Shown: one piece after another, positions 23,644 to 31,876 of the stretch
How the letters are laid out: each line of letters begins with the position of its first letter
Position numbering within the stretch: position 1 is the stretch's first letter
Assembly: GCA_018713105.1 (NCBI GenBank)
Contig: DVFT01000002.1
Span: forward strand, 1 to 53,178
Reading direction: 5' to 3'
Source of the DNA: Candidatus Limivivens merdigallinarum
GTDB lineage: Bacteria > Bacillota > Clostridia > Lachnospirales > Lachnospiraceae
DNA: 53,178 nt
Program-made: the position numbers and the translations under genes
The notes under the pieces: model-generated
Database searches by the model: none
What the model saw: the letters and a program-made list of their open reading frames with translations, nothing else
Told to the model about the DNA's origin: nothing

Positions 23644-24882
23644 CTATTTCCCGACAGCCCCATCTTCTTCGATGAATGGGGAACTGTCCCCATAGCGGAC
23701 AGCTCTGTTCCGCCCTGTGTTTTTGGCGGTGTAAAGGGCTTTGTCTGCCTGGTTGAGTAGATTCATGAAATCCTCCTGGCTTGCCATGATGCCCTCCGTG
23801 CAGCCTACGCTGACGGTGACGTTTTTTTGTGTATCTGCTGCAGGCAATTCCAGTCCTTCCACTCCCCAGCAGAGGGCAATGGAGGTGAGATAACCATCGC
23901 CCCACTCCGCAAGATCTGTCATGAGGCAGAGGAATTCCTCTCCGCCGTAGCGGAAAAGCTTTCCGGGAACGGCAAGTTTTTCCATAGTTTCCGCAACTTT
24001 GCGGAGGCATTGATCCCCTTTTAGGTGCCCGAAGGTATCATTATATTGTTTGAAAAAATCAATATCGATCATGAGGACGGCAGCCCTGTGCCTGGCTCCG
24101 TTTTTAACCAAATCCGCCACATAGTGATCCAGGCAGTAGCGGTTTCCAAGGCCGGTCAGGGCATCGTGGTTTGCGATGTAGTCGAGCTTTTTGTTCTGGC
24201 CTTCAATTTCCAGCCTCTGCTGGTCAATCGTCTCCTGGTTCAGGAAGCTTTGGCGGAGCGTATAATTCCGGTACAGGCTGATAAAGCAGGCAACCAGGGC
24301 GAGACAGACGGAGTTGACATATTTGCCGTAATTTTCCGAGATGGCGCCCTGCTGAAAATAAGGAAGCTGTATCAGGAGCAGGATTTCACTGAACATATAA
24401 ACCGTAATGGAAAAAGACGGCTTCATATAGATCAGCCCTGCAGTGGATAAGGATACGATCAGGTAGACGTTCAGGTTATCGGAAACTCTCTGGTCGTACA
24501 GCGTAAGGCAGACAGACCAGAAGATCAGGACACCTCCATACAGGCTGTACAAAAATGTGAAGCGCTCCCAGGGAATGGGAGCCCTTTGGCGCCATGCAGA
24601 GCGGAGCTTAAGGACAGCCAGGGTAAAAATCAGCATAAACAAGTACATCAGCATATACACGCGGCTGGCTACCGTATGCAGGCGCGCGTCCGTATAGATT
24701 AAGACATAACAGATATTATAAAGCTGAAATATGAGGATAAACCCGGTAAGTATCCGGAGGAAAAGGTCGGACTGCTCCGCAACCGTCCGGAGGAAACGGT
24801 TCTCCTGTTCGCGGGAAAAGGAAAAACGTTTCTGCCAGTCCTTCAGTGATTTGAATAGTTGTTGACATTTGGTCGGCATCAT
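23644..24882 (-). CDS. Membrane diguanylate cyclase (GGDEF domain)
   Basis: The start at 24882 is preferred because GGAG lies 7 bp upstream on the minus strand; the open frame to 24936 begins within about 20 bp of a TATAAT and has no ribosome site. The 412-aa product has six hydrophobic helices in residues about 40-215 and a C-terminal GGDEF domain (DALTGLGNR, IDIDFFKQYNDTFGH). The active-site loop is RYGGEEF, a functional variant for making cyclic di-GMP from GTP. The RxxD inhibitory site that normally precedes the loop is absent (AVPGKLFRYGG), so no product inhibition is expected. No EAL domain is present. Confidence 0.9.
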   Translation of the reverse strand: MMPTKCQQLFKSLKDWQKRFSFSREQENRFLRTVAEQSDLFLRILTGFILIFQLYNICYVLIYTDARLHTVASRVYMLMYLFMLIFTLAVLKLRSAWRQRAPIPWERFTFLYSLYGGVLIFWSVCLTLYDQRVSDNLNVYLIVSLSTAGLIYMKPSFSITVYMFSEILLLIQLPYFQQGAISENYGKYVNSVCLALVACFISLYRNYTLRQSFLNQETIDQQRLEIEGQNKKLDYIANHDALTGLGNRYCLDHYVADLVKNGARHRAAVLMIDIDFFKQYNDTFGHLKGDQCLRKVAETMEKLAVPGKLFRYGGEEFLCLMTDLAEWGDGYLTSIALCWGVEGLELPAADTQKNVTVSVGCTEGIMASQEDFMNLLNQADKALYTAKNTGRNRAVRYGDSSPFIEEDGAVGK

Positions 24883-25117
24883 TTGGATTCTCCATTCATT
24901 CACAGCAAAAGCAATATACCTTGCCAAAGCTGCCATCTTTTTTTCAAGACACCATTATACCATTTTCATTAAAAAAATGCTAGGAATTTGAAAATGCGGG
25001 ATGGTTCGGGGAAATTTTACATGGATTTAATCCTGTTGCGGTGGAAAGAAGTGTTTCAACCAGGGTATCCTATCCGTGATATTCGTGTGCAGACACATGG
25101 AGCGAGGAGGAATCAGA

Positions 25118-27196
25118 TTGAAAGACATTTATATGAACCGGGAATTATCCTGGCTGAAATTTAACGAGCGGGTTTTGGAGGAAGCGGAGGATGAAAAGGT
25201 GCCTTTATGTGAACGTTTAAGTTTTGCGTCCATTTACCAGACGAATCTGGATGAATTTTTCATGGTACGCGTAGGCTCCCTGAGGGATCAGATGCTGGTA
25301 AATCAGGACATCCGCGATAATAAAACGAATATGACGGCAAAAGAACAGATCGATGCAATCCTGGAAGCCGTGCAGAAACTCAACCGCCGCCGGGACGACG
25401 CCTATGAGAGAATGATGGAACAGCTGGAGAAACACGGCATCCGGATGGTAGATTTCCGGACCATCGGCGAAGAAGAAAGCCGGTATCTGGAAAGCTATTT
25501 TGACCGGGAGATCGCTCCGTTGATTTCTCCTACAGTAGTCGGGAAAAGGCAGCCATTCCCGTTTCTCAAAAACAGGGAGATCTATGCGGTGGCTGAGCTG
25601 GGCACAAAGGCGGGAAAAAGAAGGATCGGCATTGTTCCCTCGGGTGGGGGAATGTTTGAACGCTTTATCGAGATCCCTTCCATGGAAGGATGCTTTATGC
25701 TGGCAGAGGAGCTGATTCTCCACTTTATCCCTAAAATTTTCAAAGGCTACTGCATCAAGGCAAAATCCTTGATCCGAGTGACCAGGAATGCTGACATCGA
25801 CGCAGACGCCCTGTATGACGAAGATTTGGACTATAGGGAGTTCATGGCAGACTTGATCAAACAGCGCAAGAAACTCTCGCCGGTACGGCTGGAACTGTCC
25901 AGGGAAATGGACGGCAGCGTGGTGGAGATCCTGTGTAAATTCTTGGATCTAAAAGCCACCCAGGTATTCCGTAACGAGGCGCCGCTTGACCTCTCCTTTG
26001 TCTTTACCATTCAGGATAAGCTGCGCAAAAACAGCGGGCTTTTCTTCCATAAGCTGGTGCCGCAGAAATCACCGGCTTTCCAGGAGGGAAGGAGCATGAT
26101 CAGCCAGATCCGGGAAGGGGACAAGCTGCTGTCCTTCCCCTACGAATCGATCCGTCCATTCCTGAAACTGCTGACAGAAGCGGCAGAGGACGACAGCGTA
26201 GTGTCAATCAAGATGACCCTTTACCGACTGGCAAGGCAGAGCAAAGTGGTGGAGGCATTAATCGAGGCAGCAGAAAATGGAAAGGAAGTCGTTGTGCTGG
26301 TAGAGCTGCGCGCCCGCTTCGATGAAGAAAACAACATTGCATGGTCCCGTCAGCTGGAAGCGGCAGGCTGCCAGGTGATCTATGGGCTGGAAGGCTATAA
26401 AGTACATTCCAAGCTCTGCCTGATCACCAGGAAGCACGAAGGGCAGATTGAATATATTACACAGATCGGAACCGGAAACTACAACGAAAAGACAGCACGG
26501 CTCTACACAGATTTGTCCTTGATGACGGCGAATGTGGACATCGGCCTGAATGCGGCGGCAGTGTTCCAGGCATTGACCAAGGGGGAAGTGCTGGAGAAGA
26601 GCGGCTGCCTTCTGGTAGCGCCCAAATGTCTGCAGAACCGAGTTATGGATCTGATCGATGAAGAGATCGAACGGAAGAAAGCAGGGGAAGAGGCATACAT
26701 TGGGCTGAAGCTGAATTCCCTGACGGACAAAAAGCTGATCGATAAGCTGGTGGAGGCATCCAAGGCAGGTGTGAAGGTCGATATGGTGATCCGTGGAATC
26801 GCCTGCCTGAAACCGGGAATCCCGGGAGAAACAGAAAATATCAGGATCATCAGCATTGTAGGCAGGTTTTTGGAACATTCCAGGATTTATATTTTCGGGA
26901 AAGGGGAGAGAACGAAGTATTACATCTCCTCAGCAGATTTTATGACCAGGAATACTGTGCGCCGCGTGGAAGTCGCTGCCCCTGTTCTGGACGAAAACCT
27001 AAAGGAACGCCTGGCGGCGATGTTTTCCACGCTGCTTTCCGACAATGTAAAGGCACGCCAGGAAGAACCGGACGGGACTTATACCAGAGTGGTGAATGCC
27101 AAAGATCCGGTGAATGCGCAGGAAACGTTTTACGCTCAGGCGTATGGGGCAGCGATCAGCCGTCCAGCAGCCAGTCCACAAGGTTCAGGGACTTGA
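25118..27196 (+). CDS. ppk1: Polyphosphate kinase 1
   Basis: The best start is TTG 25118, with AGGAGG 7 bp upstream; GTG 25076 has none and ATG 25133 lies too far from it. The 692-aa product opens LKDIYMNRELSWLKFNERVL and has the PPK1 middle domains and the catalytic phospholipase D-like pair, with the phospho-accepting His in EGYKVHSKLCLI and the second motif around RFLEHSRIYIFGKGE. It polymerises the ATP gamma-phosphate into polyphosphate. The last 13 codons overlap the 3' end of the next gene on the opposite strand. The extreme C-terminus (AAISRPAASPQGSGT) looks unlike usual PPK1 ends. Confidence 0.94.
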   Translation: MKDIYMNRELSWLKFNERVLEEAEDEKVPLCERLSFASIYQTNLDEFFMVRVGSLRDQMLVNQDIRDNKTNMTAKEQIDAILEAVQKLNRRRDDAYERMMEQLEKHGIRMVDFRTIGEEESRYLESYFDREIAPLISPTVVGKRQPFPFLKNREIYAVAELGTKAGKRRIGIVPSGGGMFERFIEIPSMEGCFMLAEELILHFIPKIFKGYCIKAKSLIRVTRNADIDADALYDEDLDYREFMADLIKQRKKLSPVRLELSREMDGSVVEILCKFLDLKATQVFRNEAPLDLSFVFTIQDKLRKNSGLFFHKLVPQKSPAFQEGRSMISQIREGDKLLSFPYESIRPFLKLLTEAAEDDSVVSIKMTLYRLARQSKVVEALIEAAENGKEVVVLVELRARFDEENNIAWSRQLEAAGCQVIYGLEGYKVHSKLCLITRKHEGQIEYITQIGTGNYNEKTARLYTDLSLMTANVDIGLNAAAVFQALTKGEVLEKSGCLLVAPKCLQNRVMDLIDEEIERKKAGEEAYIGLKLNSLTDKKLIDKLVEASKAGVKVDMVIRGIACLKPGIPGETENIRIISIVGRFLEHSRIYIFGKGERTKYYISSADFMTRNTVRRVEVAAPVLDENLKERLAAMFSTLLSDNVKARQEEPDGTYTRVVNAKDPVNAQETFYAQAYGAAISRPAASPQGSGT

Positions 27197-28475
27197 TCCC
27201 ATCATAGGAGGCGTCCAGCCCTGGTTCCAGGGACAGCACGATTTTCTCATAATTATCCCGGATCTTCTGCAGTGGGGCAAGTTCCCGTTTGCGGACGTCC
27301 CCGCTTTGCATGGATTCCGTTACCTGGATATAGAGTTTGTTGTCGGCGGTGGTGGCGATGAAGTCCACTTCCTGATTGCCGATCTTCCCGATGGCGATAT
27401 CATAGCCCCGGCGGAGCAGTTCGAAGTAGACGACATTCTCAATGGCATGGCCGCTGTCCCGATTGCGGAATCCTAGAAGATAGTTCCGAAGCCCAATATC
27501 CACGATATAATATTTACCCAAGGTGCGCAGGTACTCTTTGCCCTTAATATCAAAACGCTTGATTTCATAAAAGAAATAGCTTTCCAGCAGGGCGGCGATA
27601 TAGGCCTGTACTGTGTGGGCGCTGGGGGTTCCTTTGCGTTTTCCACCTTCCAGCAGCCCCTCATTCATCAAGGTGTTGCCAATGGAGGAAACCGAAACGC
27701 TGCTGCCGATGTTGTCCGCCAGGAACAGCACAATCTTGCGCAGAAGCGCAGAGTCGGTGATCTGGCGTTGACCGCGCCGTTTTTCCCGCTCCAGAATATC
27801 CCGCACCACCACAGTGGAGTAAATGCCGTCCAGGAGGGACAAGGCTTTTTCCTGGTCCAATCCGATGTCCGCAATCCCAGGCATCCCCCCAAAACGCATA
27901 TAGGCGCCAAACATCTCCCGTGGGTCGTAGCGTTCGCCGTTTTTATCAAATATCTGCCGGCGGGTTTGACCCAGGACGCTGCTGGTTTCCCGCACTTCAA
28001 AGTTGTGAAAATCCAGGAACTCCCGGAAAGAGAGCGGCAGCATTTTGATCTCCACGTATCGTCCGGAGAGATAGGTGGAATACTCAGAGGACAACAGATA
28101 GGCGTTGGAGCCGGTAATGTAGATGTCGCAGTCCAAGTCCACCCGGAAAGAATTGACCGCGTCTTCCCAGGCGTCAATCCTCTGCAGCTCATCAAAGAAG
28201 AGGTACATCCGCTTGCCTGGAACGACCCTCTCTTTTACATAGTGGTATAACGCATCTGAGGTCATGTTTTGAAAATCGTGGGATTCAAAGTTCATCTCTA
28301 CGATCTGATCCTGCTGGATGCCGGTTTCCTGTAGGTGCCGGATCATCAGCTTCAGCAGGCTGGATTTACCGCAGCGGCGGATGCCGGTGATGACCTTCAC
28401 CGGTTCCGTGTCCTGAAAGCCGATCAGCTTTTTCAAATACCGATCCCGGTTCTTAAGTTCGTGTGATGTTATCAT
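27156..28475 (-). CDS. AAA_14 / DUF4143 ATPase
   Basis: The 439-aa protein begins with an AAA-type domain: Walker A ITGIRRCGKSSLL, Walker B MYLFFDELQRID and the sensor segment DIYITGSNAYLLSSEYSTYL, followed by SGRYVEIKMLPLSFREFL. A C-terminal DUF4143-like domain has the nuclease-like core GKIGNQEVDFIAT. Such ATPases are abundant solitary genes in gut anaerobes and their role is unknown. AGGAGG precedes the ATG. Its 3' end overlaps ppk1 by 41 bp in antisense. Confidence 0.88.
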   Translation of the reverse strand: MITSHELKNRDRYLKKLIGFQDTEPVKVITGIRRCGKSSLLKLMIRHLQETGIQQDQIVEMNFESHDFQNMTSDALYHYVKERVVPGKRMYLFFDELQRIDAWEDAVNSFRVDLDCDIYITGSNAYLLSSEYSTYLSGRYVEIKMLPLSFREFLDFHNFEVRETSSVLGQTRRQIFDKNGERYDPREMFGAYMRFGGMPGIADIGLDQEKALSLLDGIYSTVVVRDILEREKRRGQRQITDSALLRKIVLFLADNIGSSVSVSSIGNTLMNEGLLEGGKRKGTPSAHTVQAYIAALLESYFFYEIKRFDIKGKEYLRTLGKYYIVDIGLRNYLLGFRNRDSGHAIENVVYFELLRRGYDIAIGKIGNQEVDFIATTADNKLYIQVTESMQSGDVRKRELAPLQKIRDNYEKIVLSLEPGLDASYDGIKSLNLVDWLLDG

Positions 28476-28498
28476 AGCACATTCCTCCTGTTGTCTCT

Positions 28499-28527
28499 AT
28501 CATAGCACAAACATAAAAAATTATCAA
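28499..28527 (-). promoter_or_regulatory. Sigma-A promoter of the AAA_14 ATPase gene
   Basis: On the minus strand TTGATA (28527-28522) and TATGAT (28504-28499) are separated by 17 bp, 24 bp before the start codon. A 12-bp direct repeat places the same sequence (TGTGCTATGATA) over the -10 element (28498-28509) and over the start codon (28470-28481). Confidence 0.65.
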
Positions 28528-28553
28528 ATTTATGCTATTGACAGCATAAATTT
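28526..28553. promoter_or_regulatory. 11-bp perfect inverted repeat at the -35 region, operator candidate
   Basis: AAATTTATGCT (28526-28536) and AGCATAAATTT (28543-28553) form a perfect inverted repeat around ATTGAC. It touches the -35 element of the ATPase promoter. It fits a dimeric regulator site. The remaining DNA up to 28762 holds a TGG-TATGCT extended -10 at 28721-28729 for the transporter operon and no gene. Confidence 0.5.
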
Positions 28554-28762
28554 CTTATTTTCGACAAAAAATGCACTTTCAGATAAACAAAAGATTCCGG
28601 CTGGCGTTGCAGCAGCGGTTCATGCGGCTCCAATCCAGCTTCCCCGCCCCGCCCCTTTGTAATTCGCAACAGATTCCCATAACCCCGCAAGATTTTCCAT
28701 TTCGTGAGACACTGAATCAATGGTATGCTTAACCTATCAAGTTTTGAACGGAAAGGAAGGTA

Positions 28763-30031
28763 ATGAGTATGAAAAAGAAAACTTTAGCAGCTACCCTTGC
28801 AGCCTTGATGGCGATGTCAGCGATGGCGGTTCCTGTTGCGGCGGAGGAAGGCGGATCGGAAGCCAACACCGATCTCTCCGGTACCCTGACGATCCTGTCC
28901 TGGTACAATGAGACGAACGCAGCGCCGGTTCTGGAAGCCTTCAATGAGAAGTACCCGAACATTACGGTGGATTTCCAGTATTCCCCGCCAGTACAGGATT
29001 ACGTGGAAAAACTTTCCACCATGCTTTACTCCGGCGCAGGCCCTGACATTTTCTATATGGCTCTGGAGAACAGGGAGGACCTGATCAAAGGAGAGTATTG
29101 CCTGGATCTGTCTGATGAGCCGTATATGCAGGATGGAAGAGTTCCGGAATCCGTGACCACCACTTATGGAAAAGATGGTAAAACCTATGCGCTGGCAGTA
29201 GACTGCTGGGCAGGCGGTATCTTTTATAACAAAGACCTGTTCGCCCAGGCAGGGATTGAGGGGGAACCGTCTACCTGGGACGAGCTTTTGGATGCATGCC
29301 AGAAACTCCAGGATGCGGGCATCACGCCTGTGATGGATAACTGCCAGGATGCGGCGGCAAGCTTTACCTCACCACTCTACGGCTCCGAGGTTGTGGCAGA
29401 GAACCCGACGGTCGTGCAGGATATCTACGATGGAAAGACAACGTTTAAGGATACCTGGACAGAGCCGATGACCATGTGGAAACAGCTGGTGGATAACGGT
29501 TATTTAAGCCCGGATATGCTCGGCTCTACCACAGAAGAGATTGTGACAGCGTTCGCGACTGGGCAGACGGCAATGATGATCACCGGTTCTTGGCAGCTTA
29601 GTACCATCGACAGCATCAATCCGGAACTGAATTATGGTGTGATGGCAGTTCCCGGAACCTCTGATGCTTATTACTGCGGCGCCCTGAACGTTGGCCTGTG
29701 CATCAATTCCGCCAGCGAGAATGTGGAACTTGCGAAAGCGTTCCTGGACTTCGCGGCATCTCCGGAAGGACTGGAAGCACAGTTTGAAGGTTACGGCGGA
29801 TTCACAGTTGTTGACGGATATACGCCGGAGCTTCCGGAAGAGATCGCCAACGCTGTAGAAGGCGTGAAAACTGGTAAATATTATATCCCGATGGCAGACT
29901 GGCAGTCTTACACAGAGTCTTTGAGGCTTACCTATGTGCAGAGCCTGCAGGACTGCATGGCGGGAACGATCACCCCGGAAGAGGCAGCAGCGAGACTTGA
30001 TGAGAAATTAGCGGAAGTGTCTGCGGAATAA
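28763..30031 (+). CDS. Sugar ABC transporter substrate-binding protein
   Basis: The 422-aa protein has a signal peptide (KKKTLAATLAALMAMSAMA, then VPVAA) and a family 1 extracellular binding domain (LTILSWYNETNAAPVLEAFN, GAGPDIFYMALENRE, ATGQTAMMITGSWQL). It would present an oligosaccharide to the two permeases downstream. No Cys is present in the signal region, so there is no lipobox, which is unusual for a binding protein in a Gram-positive cell. ATG 28763 and 28769 are both possible starts, with AAAGGAAGG upstream. No ATPase gene lies in the operon; a shared MsmX-type ATPase is likely. Confidence 0.9.
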   Translation: MSMKKKTLAATLAALMAMSAMAVPVAAEEGGSEANTDLSGTLTILSWYNETNAAPVLEAFNEKYPNITVDFQYSPPVQDYVEKLSTMLYSGAGPDIFYMALENREDLIKGEYCLDLSDEPYMQDGRVPESVTTTYGKDGKTYALAVDCWAGGIFYNKDLFAQAGIEGEPSTWDELLDACQKLQDAGITPVMDNCQDAAASFTSPLYGSEVVAENPTVVQDIYDGKTTFKDTWTEPMTMWKQLVDNGYLSPDMLGSTTEEIVTAFATGQTAMMITGSWQLSTIDSINPELNYGVMAVPGTSDAYYCGALNVGLCINSASENVELAKAFLDFAASPEGLEAQFEGYGGFTVVDGYTPELPEEIANAVEGVKTGKYYIPMADWQSYTESLRLTYVQSLQDCMAGTITPEEAAARLDEKLAEVSAE

Positions 30032-30064
30032 CGGATATTGCGCAAGCTGTCTTAAGCGGCAGGA

Positions 30065-30089
30065 AAGCTGCCTCTTAAGGCAGCTTTTT
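30065..30089 (+). terminator. Intra-operon terminator/attenuator after the binding-protein gene
   Basis: AAGCTGCC-TCTTAA-GGCAGCTT followed by TTT forms a perfect 8-bp stem. Placed between the binding protein and permease genes, it would give more binding protein than permease transcript. Confidence 0.75.
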
Positions 30090-30116
30090 CTATCAGAACA
30101 GAAAAGAGGTAATCAA

Positions 30117-31004
30117 ATGAAGAAAAGGAAACTGAAACAGACGCTCCAGTACGAAATCTTCCTGATCCCGGCATTTATCGCGTTTACAACCTTTACGATT
30201 ATCCCGCTGATCAAGACGATTATGTACAGCGTTACGGATTTTGACGGCGTCCGCCATGAGATGAATTTTGTAGGGCTTAAGAATTTTATCACCGTGTTCC
30301 AGGATGAAGTGATGAGGCATTCCCTGTTTAACACGATTTTTTATACGTTCTGCACGATGGTCCTGATCAACCTCCTGGCGATCCCGCTGGCGGTATTCCT
30401 GGACAAAAAGACCAAGATCAAGTCCCTGGAACGCGCGGTGTTCTTCTTCCCGTCCATCGTCAGCGCCTTGCTTTTGGGATATGTGTGGGGCTACATCTTA
30501 TCCCCCATGCAGACAGGCGCGCTGAACTCTCTGCTCAGTATTTTCGACGTGGGGCCGTTTGGGTTTACGGCAACGGAATGGGGAGCCAAGATCAGCATTA
30601 TCCTGGTAGCGGTATGGACCAGTACAGGCTGGTACGCGACGATCTACCTTGCCTATCTTCAGGCTATCCCGTCAGAATATTACGAGGCGGCAGCCATTGA
30701 CGGGGCTTCCAAGTGGCAGCAGTTCAAGAGCGTTACGCTGCCGATGCTGGCGCCGGGACTTACGGTCAATACGCTGCTTCTTCTGACCAACGGGCTTAAG
30801 GTCTACGACCTTCCTTATGCGCTTACCAAGGGCGGACCTGGTTATTCCAACTATACAGTGACCCAGGTGATCATCCAGAGAGGGCTTTCTGAAAAGCAGT
30901 ACGGCCCCTCCACTGCCCTGGCGACGATCTTCATCATCATCGTGGCAGTGATCGCAACCGTCCAGTACATGACCATGAGAAAGAGAGAGGAGGATTTGTC
31001 ATGA
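30117..31004 (+). CDS. Sugar ABC transporter permease, MalF/LplB-like
   Basis: The 295-aa protein has six membrane helices. The EAA loop, EAAAIDGASKWQQFKSVTLP, contacts the ATPase. The family is the binding-protein-dependent CUT1 permeases for oligosaccharides. GAGGTAATCA lies before the ATG. It overlaps the second permease gene by 4 bp. Confidence 0.92.
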   Translation: MKKRKLKQTLQYEIFLIPAFIAFTTFTIIPLIKTIMYSVTDFDGVRHEMNFVGLKNFITVFQDEVMRHSLFNTIFYTFCTMVLINLLAIPLAVFLDKKTKIKSLERAVFFFPSIVSALLLGYVWGYILSPMQTGALNSLLSIFDVGPFGFTATEWGAKISIILVAVWTSTGWYATIYLAYLQAIPSEYYEAAAIDGASKWQQFKSVTLPMLAPGLTVNTLLLLTNGLKVYDLPYALTKGGPGYSNYTVTQVIIQRGLSEKQYGPSTALATIFIIIVAVIATVQYMTMRKREEDLS

Positions 31005-31831
31005 AAAGAAAAATCAGGGAAAAACAGTTCCATCTGTCCGATTTATTCCTGCTTCCAATCTGCCTGATCTTCCTCTATCCCTTTTACTATATGGTGATTA
31101 ATACCTTCAAGACCATGGCTGATATGTCTATGAACCCAACCGGGCTACCAAAGGAAGTGTATCTACAGAATTATGTGGATATCCTGACAAACCCACAGAT
31201 ATACCAATCCTTTGGGAATACGCTGTTTATTACCGTCTGCTCGGTGCTTGCTATTGTTGTGATCGGGGAGATGGCGGCATATCCTATCGCTTTTCGGAAA
31301 AGCAAGCTGAACGACGCGTTCATGGTTTATTTGATGATCGGTTTTTTGGTACCGTTCCAGGCAATCCTTTTGTCCCTTTTTGAGGTGATGCAGGCGCTTC
31401 ACCTGATCGATTCCAGGATCGGAATGATCCTGTTTTACTGCAACGGCTCGGCGCTTACCGTGTTTCTTTCCGTGGGCTATATGAGGACGATCCCGCGGGA
31501 ACTCCAGGAGGCGGCGATCGTGGACGGCTGCAGCATTCCCAGGGTGTTCTTTAGAATCATCTTCCCGCTGATGAAACCTATCACTGCGACCTCCATTATC
31601 TTCAATACGATGTGGATCTGGAACGATTTCATCGCGCCGAATATTTTCCTGGGAACAAGGGCGAAAGGGACGATCGTGCTTGAGATCTTCCGCGCGAAAG
31701 GTCAGTTCAGCGTAGATTGGCCCCGGTTTATGACGATGTCCGTGGTATCGATCTTCCCGATCCTGATCTTCTATCTGTTTATGCAGAAACACATCATCCG
31801 GGGCTTGACGGCAGGGGCGGTAAAAGGCTAA
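31001..31831 (+). CDS. Sugar ABC transporter permease, MalG/YtcP-like
   Basis: The 276-aa partner permease has six helices and the EAA loop QEAAIVDGCSIPRVFFRIIF. It starts within the last codons of the first permease gene (ATGA). The pair with the binding protein forms a CUT1 importer. Association with GH78 and GH43 genes suggests rhamnose- or arabinose/xylose-containing oligosaccharides as cargo. Confidence 0.92.
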   Translation: MKRKIREKQFHLSDLFLLPICLIFLYPFYYMVINTFKTMADMSMNPTGLPKEVYLQNYVDILTNPQIYQSFGNTLFITVCSVLAIVVIGEMAAYPIAFRKSKLNDAFMVYLMIGFLVPFQAILLSLFEVMQALHLIDSRIGMILFYCNGSALTVFLSVGYMRTIPRELQEAAIVDGCSIPRVFFRIIFPLMKPITATSIIFNTMWIWNDFIAPNIFLGTRAKGTIVLEIFRAKGQFSVDWPRFMTMSVVSIFPILIFYLFMQKHIIRGLTAGAVKG

Positions 31832-31876
31832 GCTCATTTCAAAAGTCCGGGTTTTGTGGTAAACTGTTTGACGGTG

